From an uncultured Acidimicrobiaceae bacterium (GTDB lineage: Bacteria > Actinomycetota > Acidimicrobiia > Acidimicrobiales > Microtrichaceae): 53,482 bases of DNA. Positions 32,431 to 41,063 of the stretch are shown one piece after another. The notes under the pieces were generated by a model. That model saw only the letters and a program-made list of their open reading frames with translations, was not told where the DNA came from and did not search any database. The stretch spans positions 1 to 53,482 of the forward strand of contig CALMLJ010000571.1 of assembly GCA_937868025.1 (NCBI GenBank). Reading direction: 5' to 3'. Position 1 is the stretch's first letter, and every line of letters begins with the position of its first letter. A program made the position numbers and the translations under genes.

Positions 32431-33371
32431 GCAGCGAGTCGCCGCTGGACGCGGCGGTTCGCTACGCGCACGCAGGACGGCCGGTGTTCCCGTGCCACAC
32501 ACCGACGCCAGCAGGATGCTCGTGTGGCCGGTCCGATTGCGGATCCCCCGGAAAACACCCAAGGACCCGCAATGGGCTCCACGACGCGACCACCGATGTC
32601 GGGAAGATCGAGTCGTGGTGGAGCCGGTGGCGCGACGCCAACGTCGGCGTTGCGACCGGCCGCGCGTCCGGACTGGTGGTGATCGACATCGACCCTCGCC
32701 ACGGCGGACTCAAGTCGATGCGGGCGCTCCTCGACGAGCACGGTCCTCTGCCGCACGGACCCCGCGTGCGCACGGGCTCGGGCGGATGGCACCTCCTCTT
32801 CAGTTCACCGGCTGCCACGGTGAAGAACTCGGTGAACCGCGTCGGACCGGGTATCGACGTCCGCTCCGACGGCGGATACGTCATCGCACCCCCGAGCCTG
32901 CACCCCGTCGGCCAGAGGTACGAGTGGACGAAGCATGGCGAGGCCCCGCGCCTGCCTGCCTGGCTTGAGAAGCTCGTCGTCCAGCCGGTTTCCGAGCGAC
33001 AGCCACGGTGCGATCCCCTCCCGGTATCGGTCGCCCTCGACCGATGGGCGGCCGCCGCCCTTCAGGGCGAGGTGGACCGGGTGCGACGGGCTCCCGAGGG
33101 TTCGCGCAACCACGCGCTCAATCGCGCCGCCTTCGCGCTCGGCCAGATCGCAGGTGCCGGCGCCCTCGACTCATTGGATGTCGAGGCCCATCTGCGTCGG
33201 GCTGCCATCGCTGTCGGACTCGGCGAGCGCGAAGCGGACCTCACAATCCAGTCGGGGCTGTCCGCCGGTCTCGCTCGGCCTCGCGGGCCGGCACGGCCAA
33301 CCACGCAGCCGACCGAGCGTTCGACCGATGTGGCCAGCCCCCAGGTCGAGCCGGAGGTCACGCTCCCCTAG
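32427..33371 (+). CDS. Prim-Pol (bifunctional DNA primase/polymerase) protein
   Basis: A 314-aa protein with the archaeo-eukaryotic primase fold of plasmid Prim-Pol proteins. A Cys/His cluster CHTPTPAGCSCGRSDC (about 23-38) is followed by SPGKHPRTRNGLHDAT, GVATGRASGLVVIDID (catalytic Asp pair near 92-94), GSGGWHLLFS, and IDVRSDGGYVIAPPS. It can prime second-strand synthesis after transfer, and perhaps element replication. No helicase domain is fused. GTG 32427 overlaps the SprT-like stop. Confidence 0.92.
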   Translation: MSSESPLDAAVRYAHAGRPVFPCHTPTPAGCSCGRSDCGSPGKHPRTRNGLHDATTDVGKIESWWSRWRDANVGVATGRASGLVVIDIDPRHGGLKSMRALLDEHGPLPHGPRVRTGSGGWHLLFSSPAATVKNSVNRVGPGIDVRSDGGYVIAPPSLHPVGQRYEWTKHGEAPRLPAWLEKLVVQPVSERQPRCDPLPVSVALDRWAAAALQGEVDRVRRAPEGSRNHALNRAAFALGQIAGAGALDSLDVEAHLRRAAIAVGLGEREADLTIQSGLSAGLARPRGPARPTTQPTERSTDVASPQVEPEVTLP

Positions 33372-33383
33372 CTCGACGGTCTG

Positions 33384-33414
33384 TCAGGTTCATCCTGATC
33401 TAGCGATCTACAAT
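33384..33414 (+). promoter_or_regulatory. Dyad operator plus leaderless promoter for the small HTH gene
   Basis: TCAGGTTCATCCTGA (33384-33398) is a near-perfect dyad; its twin TCAGGATCATCCTGA lies at 49109-49123. It overlaps the position of a -35 region. TACAAT (33409-33414) is a good -10 box placed exactly 6 nt before GTG 33421, the geometry of a leaderless mRNA. Confidence 0.6.
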
Positions 33415-33420
33415 CGACTC

Positions 33421-33741
33421 GTGCCAACTCGACCCGGTCATCCCACGAAGGTGAACCTGGAGTCGATCGATCGGGTGATTCTCGACCTTGCGCGAGGCTG
33501 GCTCGATCTTGCGGCAGCTGGCAGGCGAGGGCTCCGCGTGGCCCCGGCCGGTCCATTGAGGCGCGCCGTGCTCGCCGCTCGACTGGCCGAGGCGTTCGAC
33601 GCATTGACTGCCGAGGCCATCGCCGATGCCCGTTCGCAGGATCGCAGCCTGTCTTGGGCGATGATTGGTGACGCCTTCGGGATCCGAGCGCAGTCCGCCC
33701 ACCAACGGTTCGGGCGCGCACGATCAGAGCGCGAGACCTGA
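33421..33741 (+). CDS. Small HTH DNA-binding protein
   Basis: A 106-aa protein. The C-terminal helices LSWAMIGDAFGIRAQSAHQRFGRAR form a sigma-region-4-like or Xre-like helix-turn-helix (GDAFGIRAQSAHQRF). The N-terminal helix is Arg-rich. GTG 33421 fits a leaderless transcript from the TACAAT box. The dyad just upstream suggests autoregulation; the same dyad before the excisionase gene suggests that is a second target. It overlaps the end of the relaxase gene by 18 bp tail-to-tail. Confidence 0.72.
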   Translation: MPTRPGHPTKVNLESIDRVILDLARGWLDLAAAGRRGLRVAPAGPLRRAVLAARLAEAFDALTAEAIADARSQDRSLSWAMIGDAFGIRAQSAHQRFGRARSERET

Positions 33742-36700
33742 GTCGACGGCTGGTTCAACGTCCAGTGCAGCGAGCTTCGATGAGGCGAAGTCCCAGCTCG
33801 CTGCTGCGGCCGGGTCACCGGGTCGATCGCCGAGGAATGCGGCTGGACCATCGACCGCGGGATCGGGATCGGTGTCCACTCCGAAGCGCTGGCGATGAAG
33901 GGCGACCGCCGTCACGGCGGCCGTCCACACAGCTCGCTCGCGTTGGAGCGACGGCTCGGGCCCGAACCGTGTCATGAGCTGGGACGGAAGGTGCGCCTGC
34001 GGTCGCTGACGGACACGTGCCTCGACGACCCGCTCTGCCTGCGCGAGTTGGTCATGATCCGAGATCAGCCCGACGTGTTGGGCCGTCCATTCCTCACGAG
34101 CTGCGTTCTGCAGCTCCGCCGCCTCGATGCGGCGGTCGAGATGCTCGATTCGCCGACGCAGTCCGGTCGGCACGGATGCTTCACCTGCCGCCTCATACGC
34201 CCGGAGGCGTACGAGCAGGGCGTCACGCGCACGGTTCGCCCGTTCGATGATGTTCGAGGCGTCGGCCGGCGCTTCGGCGAGACGGGCGCCGAGGATCTGT
34301 CGTCGAGCACGAAGAGCGTGGAGCGGACGGGCGGACGCCAGCGATGCAATCGAGTCGAGGTCGGGATTGAGGTCGGCCGCCATCGTGTTCGCCCTCCGTC
34401 GACCGAATGCGTCGGTGATGTCGTCGAGGTTGTGCCGTTCGGTCTCGCGAGTGTGGTGGGTGTCCTGATCGGCACCCACGGTTCCATCGACCACGTAGAG
34501 GCGGGCGCCCCGCCGTCCACGGGTGACGGCGACGTAGCCCTCCTCGAAGCCGGAGGCGTCGGTCGGGTGATAGCGAGCCACATCCTGGGTGTGACCCTGC
34601 ACGCCGTAGGTGGTTCGGGCGTACCCGTGCTCCAATCGGCCGCGCTCGAGGTAGGGCCGTGGGACTCGAATGGTTCCCTCTCGCTCGAAGCGGACGGTGA
34701 CCTCTCGGTCGTCGGGGTGTACCTCGACGACAACGCCGGTCGAGCCGTTCTTCACGAAGTCACGGGAGCCTGGAGTTCGGAGCGTGCGATCGTTGCGACG
34801 AGCAACGACTTCATCCCCGCACTGGAACTCGCGGCCAGCGATGCACACCGCTGGCCCGTCGAGTTCTCCGGCCGCCTTGAGGATCACGCGCGCTCGCTCA
34901 TTGAGCGCCCGACGCGTGGAGTTCGGGCCGGCGATCATGGGGTCCGCCGAGCCAATGCAGCGGGCGGCGTACCAGTCGGCCACCATCGCGTCGAAGGATT
35001 CACCGGCGGTGGCCGACCGCACTACCCGGTCCGCGTCGTCGAGGCGTTGGACGGCCTCGGCAATCAGCCCGATGCGGTAGTCCTCGATCGCCAGGCGGTC
35101 GATGTGATCGTCCTGGCGACGGTTCTCGGCCAAGCGGACGAGTCCCTCACCGTCCAAGTGGCACAGGCGGGCGAAGACTCCTCCGGCCTCAACCGAACCG
35201 TGCTGATCGGGATCGCCGATCAGGACCACTCGTCCATCCACGTCCGCAACGCATTCGGCGAGACGTGCGAGATCACGCGTGCCGATCATCGACGCCTCGT
35301 CGACAACCACCGTCGTTCCGCCTGCGAGCGGACCAAATCGGTCGAGGTCGTGCAGCAGCTTCGCCACGGTCATCGCCTCAACGGTCGAGCGAGAGAATCC
35401 AGCCTGCGATTCGAGCTCGGTTGCCGCGGCAGCGGACACGGCGCATCCGACGATCGGACGGCCGGACTCCACGTGAGCCGCAACCACCGCCTCGGTCGCA
35501 TACGTCTTACCCGCCCCAGGGCGCCCCTCGACCGGAAGCACGACCCGATCGGACGTACAGACGGCGACGACCATCGCAACCTGCTCATCGGACAACTCGG
35601 GGCGACTCGATACGACATCGGCGACGGCCTCGTCGATGACACGGTGGTCAGGGCTGACCATCGGCTGCTGAGCCAACTTGAGGAGGCGACTCTCGATCTG
35701 GGCCAACTCGACGGTGGTCCACCGCTGTTGCGCCGACCGGCCGCCTCGCCCGGTCGACTCAGCCGTCACGTTGACGGCTACCACTCCAGCACCAGTCAGG
35801 AACCGATCAGCGAGCTCACCGATCTCCGACGCTGTCGCCGACGAGCCGACCATCGTCGATATCGCCTCGACCACGTCGGATCGACGAAACGTCGACGCCT
35901 GTGCGCAGATGCCCGACGGGCTGGCGAGCAGGGCAAGAATCCGCTCCTCTTGATCCGGATCCAGGGTGACCACCCGAGAGCCACCAAGGCACGCTTGCGC
36001 CGCCGCCTGATCGAACCCGAGGGACGCCGCCTCCTCAACCCAGCGAGCGGTGAGGGTGTCAGCGTCCACCGAGTAGTCCTTGGCCTTACGGGTCTCGAGC
36101 GTGGCCATCTGCGCCGAACGTGCCGACGAGCGTCCCGTGGCAGCGAGCTCCTCCTCGATCTCGTTGCGGCGCTTCGAGAAGAGGTCGATCACCTCCGCAG
36201 GGATCCCGTCGATCTCGGCGTGCCCGTTGTTGGCAGGGAAGAACGGGACCCCGAGACGTTTGGTCAGTTCGTAGCGAAGGTGAGCTTGGTACAGACAACC
36301 AGCGGCCTTTGCATGTTCGAAGAGGTTGGAGGACTCGACCGACCGCCAGACCGTGTTGCCTTCCTCGTCGCGGATTCGGGTCATGTTCGCCGTGACCACG
36401 TGCGTGTGCAGAAGCGGGTCGCCGGCCCGTGACGTTCGATGATCGAAGGCGGCGGCGATGATCCCGTCAGTCTCGACTCTCCGGTTCGACTTCGGCTTCC
36501 GGGCACGAACCACGTGCTGCTCGTAGTAGGCGACGACCGCGTCGACTGCCGCCCGGTGAGCTTCCCGGACCTCGGCGGCGATCTGCGGCCCGCCGAGCGC
36601 CCACAGGACGCTGACGGACTTCGGCGGTCGAAGCGTCAGGTCGTAGCCGGGCCGGAACTTCTTCTCCTGCCGCGCTTCTGCGAACCGCATCAACTCGGCG

Positions 36701-37182
36701 CCGCTGATTCGCCACGGAACTGGGCCCGACACTGCAGGCAGGACAGCGGAACCGACTCGCGAGCGTTCGCCGACGAGGTACTTCTTCGGCGGAGCGATAT
36801 CCGCGCCTGGCTCGGCGGCGAGCTGCTCCGCATACCGCTGGCCGTCGGCAAGAAGTCGTCTGACGTACTGGCCGGACACGCCTAGAAACGACGCGGCCTG
36901 CAGCACGTCGAGTGTCTCCGCCGGCATGACCTCATGGGCGGAGCGGGCGCCGGTTGCCTTCCGATGCACAAACTGCTCGCTCGAGAACGGATCCTTGCCT
37001 GCGAGCACTGCGCGGAAGTGGTCCGGGTTGACCTCGCCTGAGAGTCCGATTTCATCGGCGAGCGAGCCAACCCATCGGCCAGCAGTCTCGCCCCGACCCG
37101 TGTAGTAGTCCTCGGCGGACGAGGCCACCTCGCCGATGTAGTACTCGCCCGCACCAGGCGCGAGAAGTCCGATGTTCAGCAC
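33724..37182 (-). CDS. traA: MobF-family relaxase-helicase (TraA/TrwC type)
   Basis: A 1152-aa protein. It nicks oriT, stays bound to the 5' end and unwinds DNA. The relaxase domain has N-terminal tyrosines (14-15 and 26-27) and the His motif FDHRTSRAGDPLLHTHVV (about 246-263). Between them, residues about 90-170 insert an excisionase-like HTH (VLQAASFLGVSGQYVRRLL). The helicase has Walker A VEGRPGAGKTYA, Walker B VVDEASMIG and, later, VQGHTQDVARYH and YVAVTRGRRGARLYV. The start is GTG 37182, 5 nt after the motif CGCGCTTAGG. A GGTCA-N4-TGACC site is inside the gene (35646). Confidence 0.95.
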   Translation of the reverse strand: MLNIGLLAPGAGEYYIGEVASSAEDYYTGRGETAGRWVGSLADEIGLSGEVNPDHFRAVLAGKDPFSSEQFVHRKATGARSAHEVMPAETLDVLQAASFLGVSGQYVRRLLADGQRYAEQLAAEPGADIAPPKKYLVGERSRVGSAVLPAVSGPVPWRISGAELMRFAEARQEKKFRPGYDLTLRPPKSVSVLWALGGPQIAAEVREAHRAAVDAVVAYYEQHVVRARKPKSNRRVETDGIIAAAFDHRTSRAGDPLLHTHVVTANMTRIRDEEGNTVWRSVESSNLFEHAKAAGCLYQAHLRYELTKRLGVPFFPANNGHAEIDGIPAEVIDLFSKRRNEIEEELAATGRSSARSAQMATLETRKAKDYSVDADTLTARWVEEAASLGFDQAAAQACLGGSRVVTLDPDQEERILALLASPSGICAQASTFRRSDVVEAISTMVGSSATASEIGELADRFLTGAGVVAVNVTAESTGRGGRSAQQRWTTVELAQIESRLLKLAQQPMVSPDHRVIDEAVADVVSSRPELSDEQVAMVVAVCTSDRVVLPVEGRPGAGKTYATEAVVAAHVESGRPIVGCAVSAAAATELESQAGFSRSTVEAMTVAKLLHDLDRFGPLAGGTTVVVDEASMIGTRDLARLAECVADVDGRVVLIGDPDQHGSVEAGGVFARLCHLDGEGLVRLAENRRQDDHIDRLAIEDYRIGLIAEAVQRLDDADRVVRSATAGESFDAMVADWYAARCIGSADPMIAGPNSTRRALNERARVILKAAGELDGPAVCIAGREFQCGDEVVARRNDRTLRTPGSRDFVKNGSTGVVVEVHPDDREVTVRFEREGTIRVPRPYLERGRLEHGYARTTYGVQGHTQDVARYHPTDASGFEEGYVAVTRGRRGARLYVVDGTVGADQDTHHTRETERHNLDDITDAFGRRRANTMAADLNPDLDSIASLASARPLHALRARRQILGARLAEAPADASNIIERANRARDALLVRLRAYEAAGEASVPTGLRRRIEHLDRRIEAAELQNAAREEWTAQHVGLISDHDQLAQAERVVEARVRQRPQAHLPSQLMTRFGPEPSLQRERAVWTAAVTAVALHRQRFGVDTDPDPAVDGPAAFLGDRPGDPAAAASWDFASSKLAALDVEPAVDSGLAL
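35645..35660. promoter_or_regulatory. GGTCA-N4-TGACC site 3, inside the relaxase gene
   Basis: TGGTCAGGGCTGACCA is the exact reverse complement of the core at 9696-9711. Its position in coding sequence (VSPDH codons) means it could be fortuitous, but the 16-base identity is notable. Confidence 0.45.
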
Positions 37183-37187
37183 ACCGA

Positions 37188-37197
37188 CCTAAGCGCG
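37188..37197 (-). promoter_or_regulatory. CGCGCTTAGG motif before the relaxase gene
   Basis: Read on the minus strand, the 10-mer is followed by TCGGT and the GTG start of the relaxase at 37182, the same 5-nt spacing as before the SprT-like and excisionase genes. Confidence 0.7.
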
Positions 37198-37338
37198 CCG
37201 AGTCAGAGCTGACCTTCGGGCCGCAAGTTCGATCCGACTCGTCCCGCCGGGTACGGTCGGAGCCCGTCCACCCCGGACTTCCGGGGGTTCTGGCGTTCGG
37301 CGACGTTGCTTCGTGCCGTGCCGTGAGGTACCGCGCCT

Positions 37339-37370
37339 GTCTGCCACATCAGGCGACAGAACTGGCAGAC
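37339..37370. repeat. Inverted repeat upstream of the relaxase gene
   Basis: GTCTGCCA (37339-37346) and TGGCAGAC (37363-37370) are perfect 8-bp arms with a 16-nt spacer. In MobF elements oriT often lies beside the relaxase gene and carries such repeats. No nick site can be recognised, so this may equally be an operator or a hairpin of decayed sequence. Confidence 0.4.
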
Positions 37371-37497
37371 CGAGGAGGCAGGTGTGCGCTCCGAGCGTGG
37401 GTAGGCCATCGTCGACGGCGTCCACGCGACGGGTGCCGACCTCCGGTCCAGTTCCGATCCGGATCTCACGGGCCTAGTCGAGGTGGTGCGCCGTGGT

Positions 37498-37713
37498 CGC
37501 GGCGAGTGACGGCGCCCGGCGATCGGGTCGGACAGCCTCACTCCCGCCGAGCGGCTCTTCACCGACCCGGTCGCCGATGGGTTCACGAACCCCAGACTGC
37601 CGAACGACTCATCGTCGGCCGATCACGGTCAAGACACACGTGTCCAACATCCTCCGCAAGCTCGATCGCCCGGGACGGGCCCGTCTGGCGGCCGCGTTCC
37701 GGCAGCGGCCAGC
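37498..37713 (+). pseudogene. Remnant of a LuxR-type regulator C-terminus
   Basis: The DNA resembles the LuxR HTH end of the intact gene at 43920-44115: GACAGCCTCAC, GTCGCCGA, then VKTHVSNILRKLD in frame near 37625-37665. The frame changes at least twice between DSLTPAER and ITVKTHVSN, so no HTH protein can be made. No N-terminal portion (ATPase, repeats) is left. It directly precedes a lipoprotein gene, as the intact LuxR gene does. Confidence 0.7.
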
Positions 37714-37818
37714 GACCAGCTCGACCGCTGATGCACGCCCGGCCACCTCCCCCAGGTGGCCGATGTTCGGCGACGACCGCCCCCCTACTGTTTGGGGGTC
37801 GCTCGGAAGGAGAGCCGG

Positions 37819-39639
37819 ATGCGTGTCACGAGGCGGTGGGTAACGAGCGTGGTGGTGGTGGTGGTGGCCGTCGTCGCCTCGTCGCTCGGGTGCAGCAGCG
37901 ATGGTGACCGGGCCGACGGCGCCGCAACGGCCGCCGCAGCCGACCCCGAGGGTGGCGGGGCGCCGATCGACCTCGCGGTTGACTTCGAGGCGGTCGGCCT
38001 CCAGCTGGTGCCGTCGATCAGCGCGACATTCGCGGGCTTGGCCTACACCCCATGGCAGGTCTCGACGATGCAGCTCGGCGTCGATGGCGGCCAGGGGCTC
38101 ACCGGTTCCGAGCTCGACGCCGCGCTGCCGGTGCCCGAAGGCGCTCCACCGCTCTCGTACTTCATCGGCGCCTGGATCGCTCGCGGCGGCACTCCGGCGT
38201 CGTCGCTCGCCCGGGACGTCGTGGGCGAGCAGGACTGGACCCGTTCGCCCGACGTTGTGTTTCCCGACGCCGTGCTCGCACTCTTCGTGCACGATGCGTT
38301 CGGCGGATCATCCGAGTCGTCAGCCGACGCGATCTCGTTGGAGACGCGGTCGCCCCGGCACGGGCGACAGGCGCTGGTGGCGGACGGCACCCCGACCTGC
38401 CTGGCGATCCAGGGCTTCTTCGAGCGGACCATGAGCTCGTTGTTCGAGGCGATCAAGCTGAGCCCCGACTTCCTGGGCAAGACCGGTCCGGCCGGCGCGA
38501 TCGGTTCGTTCCTCTCCGGGTTGTTCAACCTGGCGGTCGACTTCGCCCGAGGGGTGATCGGCGGCCTCGTCAGCGCCATCACCCAGCCCATCGTGCGGGT
38601 GCTCAGCTTCGCTGTGACCGCATTGGCGATCATTGCCGAGCTCGGGTCGTTCATCAAGGGCTGGAGGGCAACGTTGGCACCGAACCGCAACCAGCCCTAC
38701 GTCACCGGCACCGAGCCGGACGTCGGCGACAGCGGTCGGTTCCGTCTGCACGTCGAGAGCCTCGCCGCGAAGTGGCCGAAGGAGCTGACCGGATGCGCGG
38801 AGTCGCTCGGGGTCGCGTTCCCGAAGGGCGTGGAGCCCGGAACCAAGGTGGCCTGGACCGTCCCCGCCTCCGCCGGCGCGACCTACTCGGTGATCGACGA
38901 CCCGCTGGCCGGTGCGTTGGGCTCCGACGAGACGGCGCTGCTCAGGTTCCACGCCGTCGGACAACCGTCGGCCGTCAAGCAGAGCGCCCGCTCGACGCGG
39001 GACCCGCTGGTGGTCAGGGCTCGGGTCGACGTCGACGCGTTCAAGGAGGTGCGGCGGATCGCCGAGGCACAGATCGCCGGGTTGCGGTCGGCGATCGTCG
39101 GACGGCTCGCCGGAATCCCGGGAGTGTCCGACATCGTCGCGACCGTCATCGGACCGGTCGAGCGGCTGCTCCAGAGCGCAACCAGCGGCTTCGGGATGGT
39201 CGGCCTGAGCGCCAGTGCCGATGCCACCATCCAGTACTCGATCCCCGACGATCCGTCGGCGTCGTCGTCGACGACCACGACGACGTCCACACCCGCCGAC
39301 CCGAGCGCCTTCTGCTCCGCCTACGCCGACTACGAGCTCGAGTACGTGCTGGACGGGTCGAAGCACACGTTGACCGAGAAGCTTGAGGCACACAAGCGGT
39401 TGCGCGACACGGCCCGACCCCCGTCCGAGATCGTGGACACCTTCAACTGGCTGATGGGCTCGCTGGATTCGGCGGCGGCCGGCGCCGTGGGTCAGGGGAC
39501 GGTGCCCGATGCGGCGACGGCCACCGCGAAGCTGATCGAGCTCTACCGCTGGTTGAAGGCGAGGTGCCCCGCGGCGTCGCTCCACGGCTACCCGATCGAC
39601 TTGGTACTGCAGAGCCTGGAGGCCGGAGCCGGCGGCTGA
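37819..39639 (+). CDS. Lipoprotein, unknown function
   Basis: A 606-aa protein with a lipoprotein signal (VVVVVVAVVASSLGCSS; Cys near residue 25) and an acidic/Ala linker. The sequence contains beta-rich segments and a membrane-like stretch at about 235-290 (GLFNLAVDFARGVIGGLV, then VLSFAVTALAIIAEL). The C-terminal part after a Thr run (TTTTTTSTP near 490) has SAFCSAYADYELEYVLDG, a helical lipoprotein domain found repeatedly in Acidimicrobiia-like proteins. GGAAGGAGAG precedes the ATG. No function can be assigned. It is chromosome-like cargo within the element. Confidence 0.75.
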   Translation: MRVTRRWVTSVVVVVVAVVASSLGCSSDGDRADGAATAAAADPEGGGAPIDLAVDFEAVGLQLVPSISATFAGLAYTPWQVSTMQLGVDGGQGLTGSELDAALPVPEGAPPLSYFIGAWIARGGTPASSLARDVVGEQDWTRSPDVVFPDAVLALFVHDAFGGSSESSADAISLETRSPRHGRQALVADGTPTCLAIQGFFERTMSSLFEAIKLSPDFLGKTGPAGAIGSFLSGLFNLAVDFARGVIGGLVSAITQPIVRVLSFAVTALAIIAELGSFIKGWRATLAPNRNQPYVTGTEPDVGDSGRFRLHVESLAAKWPKELTGCAESLGVAFPKGVEPGTKVAWTVPASAGATYSVIDDPLAGALGSDETALLRFHAVGQPSAVKQSARSTRDPLVVRARVDVDAFKEVRRIAEAQIAGLRSAIVGRLAGIPGVSDIVATVIGPVERLLQSATSGFGMVGLSASADATIQYSIPDDPSASSSTTTTTSTPADPSAFCSAYADYELEYVLDGSKHTLTEKLEAHKRLRDTARPPSEIVDTFNWLMGSLDSAAAGAVGQGTVPDAATATAKLIELYRWLKARCPAASLHGYPIDLVLQSLEAGAGG

Positions 39640-39989
39640 CCGGGCAACGAGGCCTCGACCGGACATCGGCAACGGCGACCTTGTTCGCATGGGCGTCTCG
39701 AGCCCGAGCCGACCGGTTCCGCGCACCCCGACCCGAGCTCGTCCTCGGCAACCAGCTCCGCGCGCTACTCGACTCCTTCGAGGCTCTGGCGATGCTCGGT
39801 GTGGTTGTCGTCTTCCACACGCTACCGGCGGGTGCCTTTGACCTCGCCCTCCGTCCCGGTCACCGGTTGCGCCGCGACGCTGGTCTCGGTTTCGAAGCCG
39901 TGCGACTTGTCGGTGCTCAGGTGACCCCCGTGTAGTTGTCCGGGGACTGTGCGCCGTTGCCCAGAATCGGGCCGAGGAGGCCAGCCTCC
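39640..39989. other. Region without a supported gene
   Basis: 350 bp between the lipoprotein stop and the IS remnant. Reading frames exist on both strands but none shows a domain, ribosome binding site or consistent codon bias. No repeat, tRNA or terminator was seen. Confidence 0.5.
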
Positions 39990-40520
39990 TGGCACGACGT
40001 CTGCACACGCCCGACCAGATCATCCGCAAGCTCGTCGAGGGCAACAGATGTTGGCTGGCGGCGCTGAGCGTGACGAGGTGCGTCAGCATCTGGAGATCGC
40101 CGAGTCGACCTGGCATCGCTGCGGCCGCCCAGTACGGCGGCATGAAGGCCGACGACGCGAGACGGCTCAAGGGACTGCCGCTCGAGGCGGAGAACGCCCG
40201 ACTCAAGAAGCTGGTCGCGAAGCAGCCCCTTGACATCGACAAGCCGCGGGAGATCCCCGGGGGGAACCTCTGACCCCGAACCGCAAGCCCACGGCGATGG
40301 ACATGCTGCGCGACCGGTTCGGGGTATCGGAAGGACGTGCGTGGCGGCGCGCACACAAACAGCTTCGCCTCGAGGGCCGCCAGATCAACGCCAAGCGGGT
40401 TCAGCGCCTCTCAGGCGCCGAGGGACCGAAGGCGCTCTGCACCGAGCGCTTCGACAACACCAGCGACGGCCGCGCCCTCAAGCTGAACGTCGTCGACGAG
40501 GTCGGCGTCGTCGTGTCGCT
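39990..40520 (+). mobile_element. Decayed IS3-family insertion sequence
   Basis: The first part is an OrfA: RRLHTPDQIIRKLVEGN, then in another frame RDEVRQHLEIAESTWHR, then back to AQYGGMKADDARRLKG and LEAENARLKKLVAKQ. The second part is OrfB: MDMLRDRFGVSEGRAWRRAHKQ, RQINAKRVQRLSGAEG, DGRALKLNVVDE, with large internal deletions and no DDE core. Reading frames are broken in at least two places. No terminal inverted repeats could be found. It is inactive. Confidence 0.8.
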
Positions 40521-40616
40521 CGCCCTGCTGGCGATCGGGTACGTGTGCTCGCGCCGCACACCCGTCTCCGTCAGATGGCGGAGGTTCCGACCGATGATCA
40601 ACAGCACGATCGACCC

Positions 40617-41063
40617 ATGACCACGAACTTCGCAGATCTCACCGCAATGCACCCCGACGAGCTCCTCGCTCGCCAGCTCATCGGCCACATCAACGGGCGG
40701 GACATCGACGCCGCGGCTGCGATGTTGTCCCCCGACTACCGTGTCGAGTGGCCTGACGCCGAGCTCGACTTGGCGGGGAGCTTCGCCCGGGAGATCACGA
40801 TGATGACCGGCCTGCCCGACACCCACTTCGGCATCGACGCAACCACCTCGACCGCCGACGGCCGTGTAGTCGTCGAAGCGACGGTCACCGGAACCCACAC
40901 CGGCGTTCTCGAGCTCCCGCACGGCGTCGTGCTCGAGCCAACCGGTCGGTCGATCTCGCTGCCGTTCGTGCTGCTGATGCGGTTCGTCGACGGCTTGCTG
41001 ACACACGAGCGGCTGCTGTTCGACCACCACGAGCTGATCGATCAGCTCACCACCAGCGGGTGA
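40617..41063 (+). CDS. SnoaL-like NTF2-fold protein
   Basis: A 148-aa protein of the SnoaL/ester-cyclase-like family: DELLARQLIGHINGRDIDAAAAMLSPDYRVEWPDAE, then GIDATTSTADGRVVVEATVTGTH (each in pieces), ending with RFVDGLLTHERLLFDHHELIDQL. Members bind small hydrophobic ligands or act as cyclases and dehydratases. ATG 40617 is used because the preceding sequence belongs to the IS remnant. It overlaps the LuxR gene by GTGA, so it may supply or sense the regulator's ligand. Confidence 0.8.
   Translation: MTTNFADLTAMHPDELLARQLIGHINGRDIDAAAAMLSPDYRVEWPDAELDLAGSFAREITMMTGLPDTHFGIDATTSTADGRVVVEATVTGTHTGVLELPHGVVLEPTGRSISLPFVLLMRFVDGLLTHERLLFDHHELIDQLTTSG

Noticed and set aside
33895..36432. 845-codon plus-strand frame
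   Set aside because: Exact antisense shadow of the relaxase, whose motifs are unmistakable on the minus strand.
37323..37907. 194-codon plus-strand frame between the relaxase and lipoprotein
   Set aside because: It crosses the LuxR remnant in a wrong frame and overlaps the lipoprotein start; no ribosome binding site.
38320..40356. 678-codon minus-strand frame
   Set aside because: It runs antisense to the lipoprotein and IS remnant, is Arg/Gly/Pro-rich without domains, and mirrors the codon bias of the plus-strand gene.
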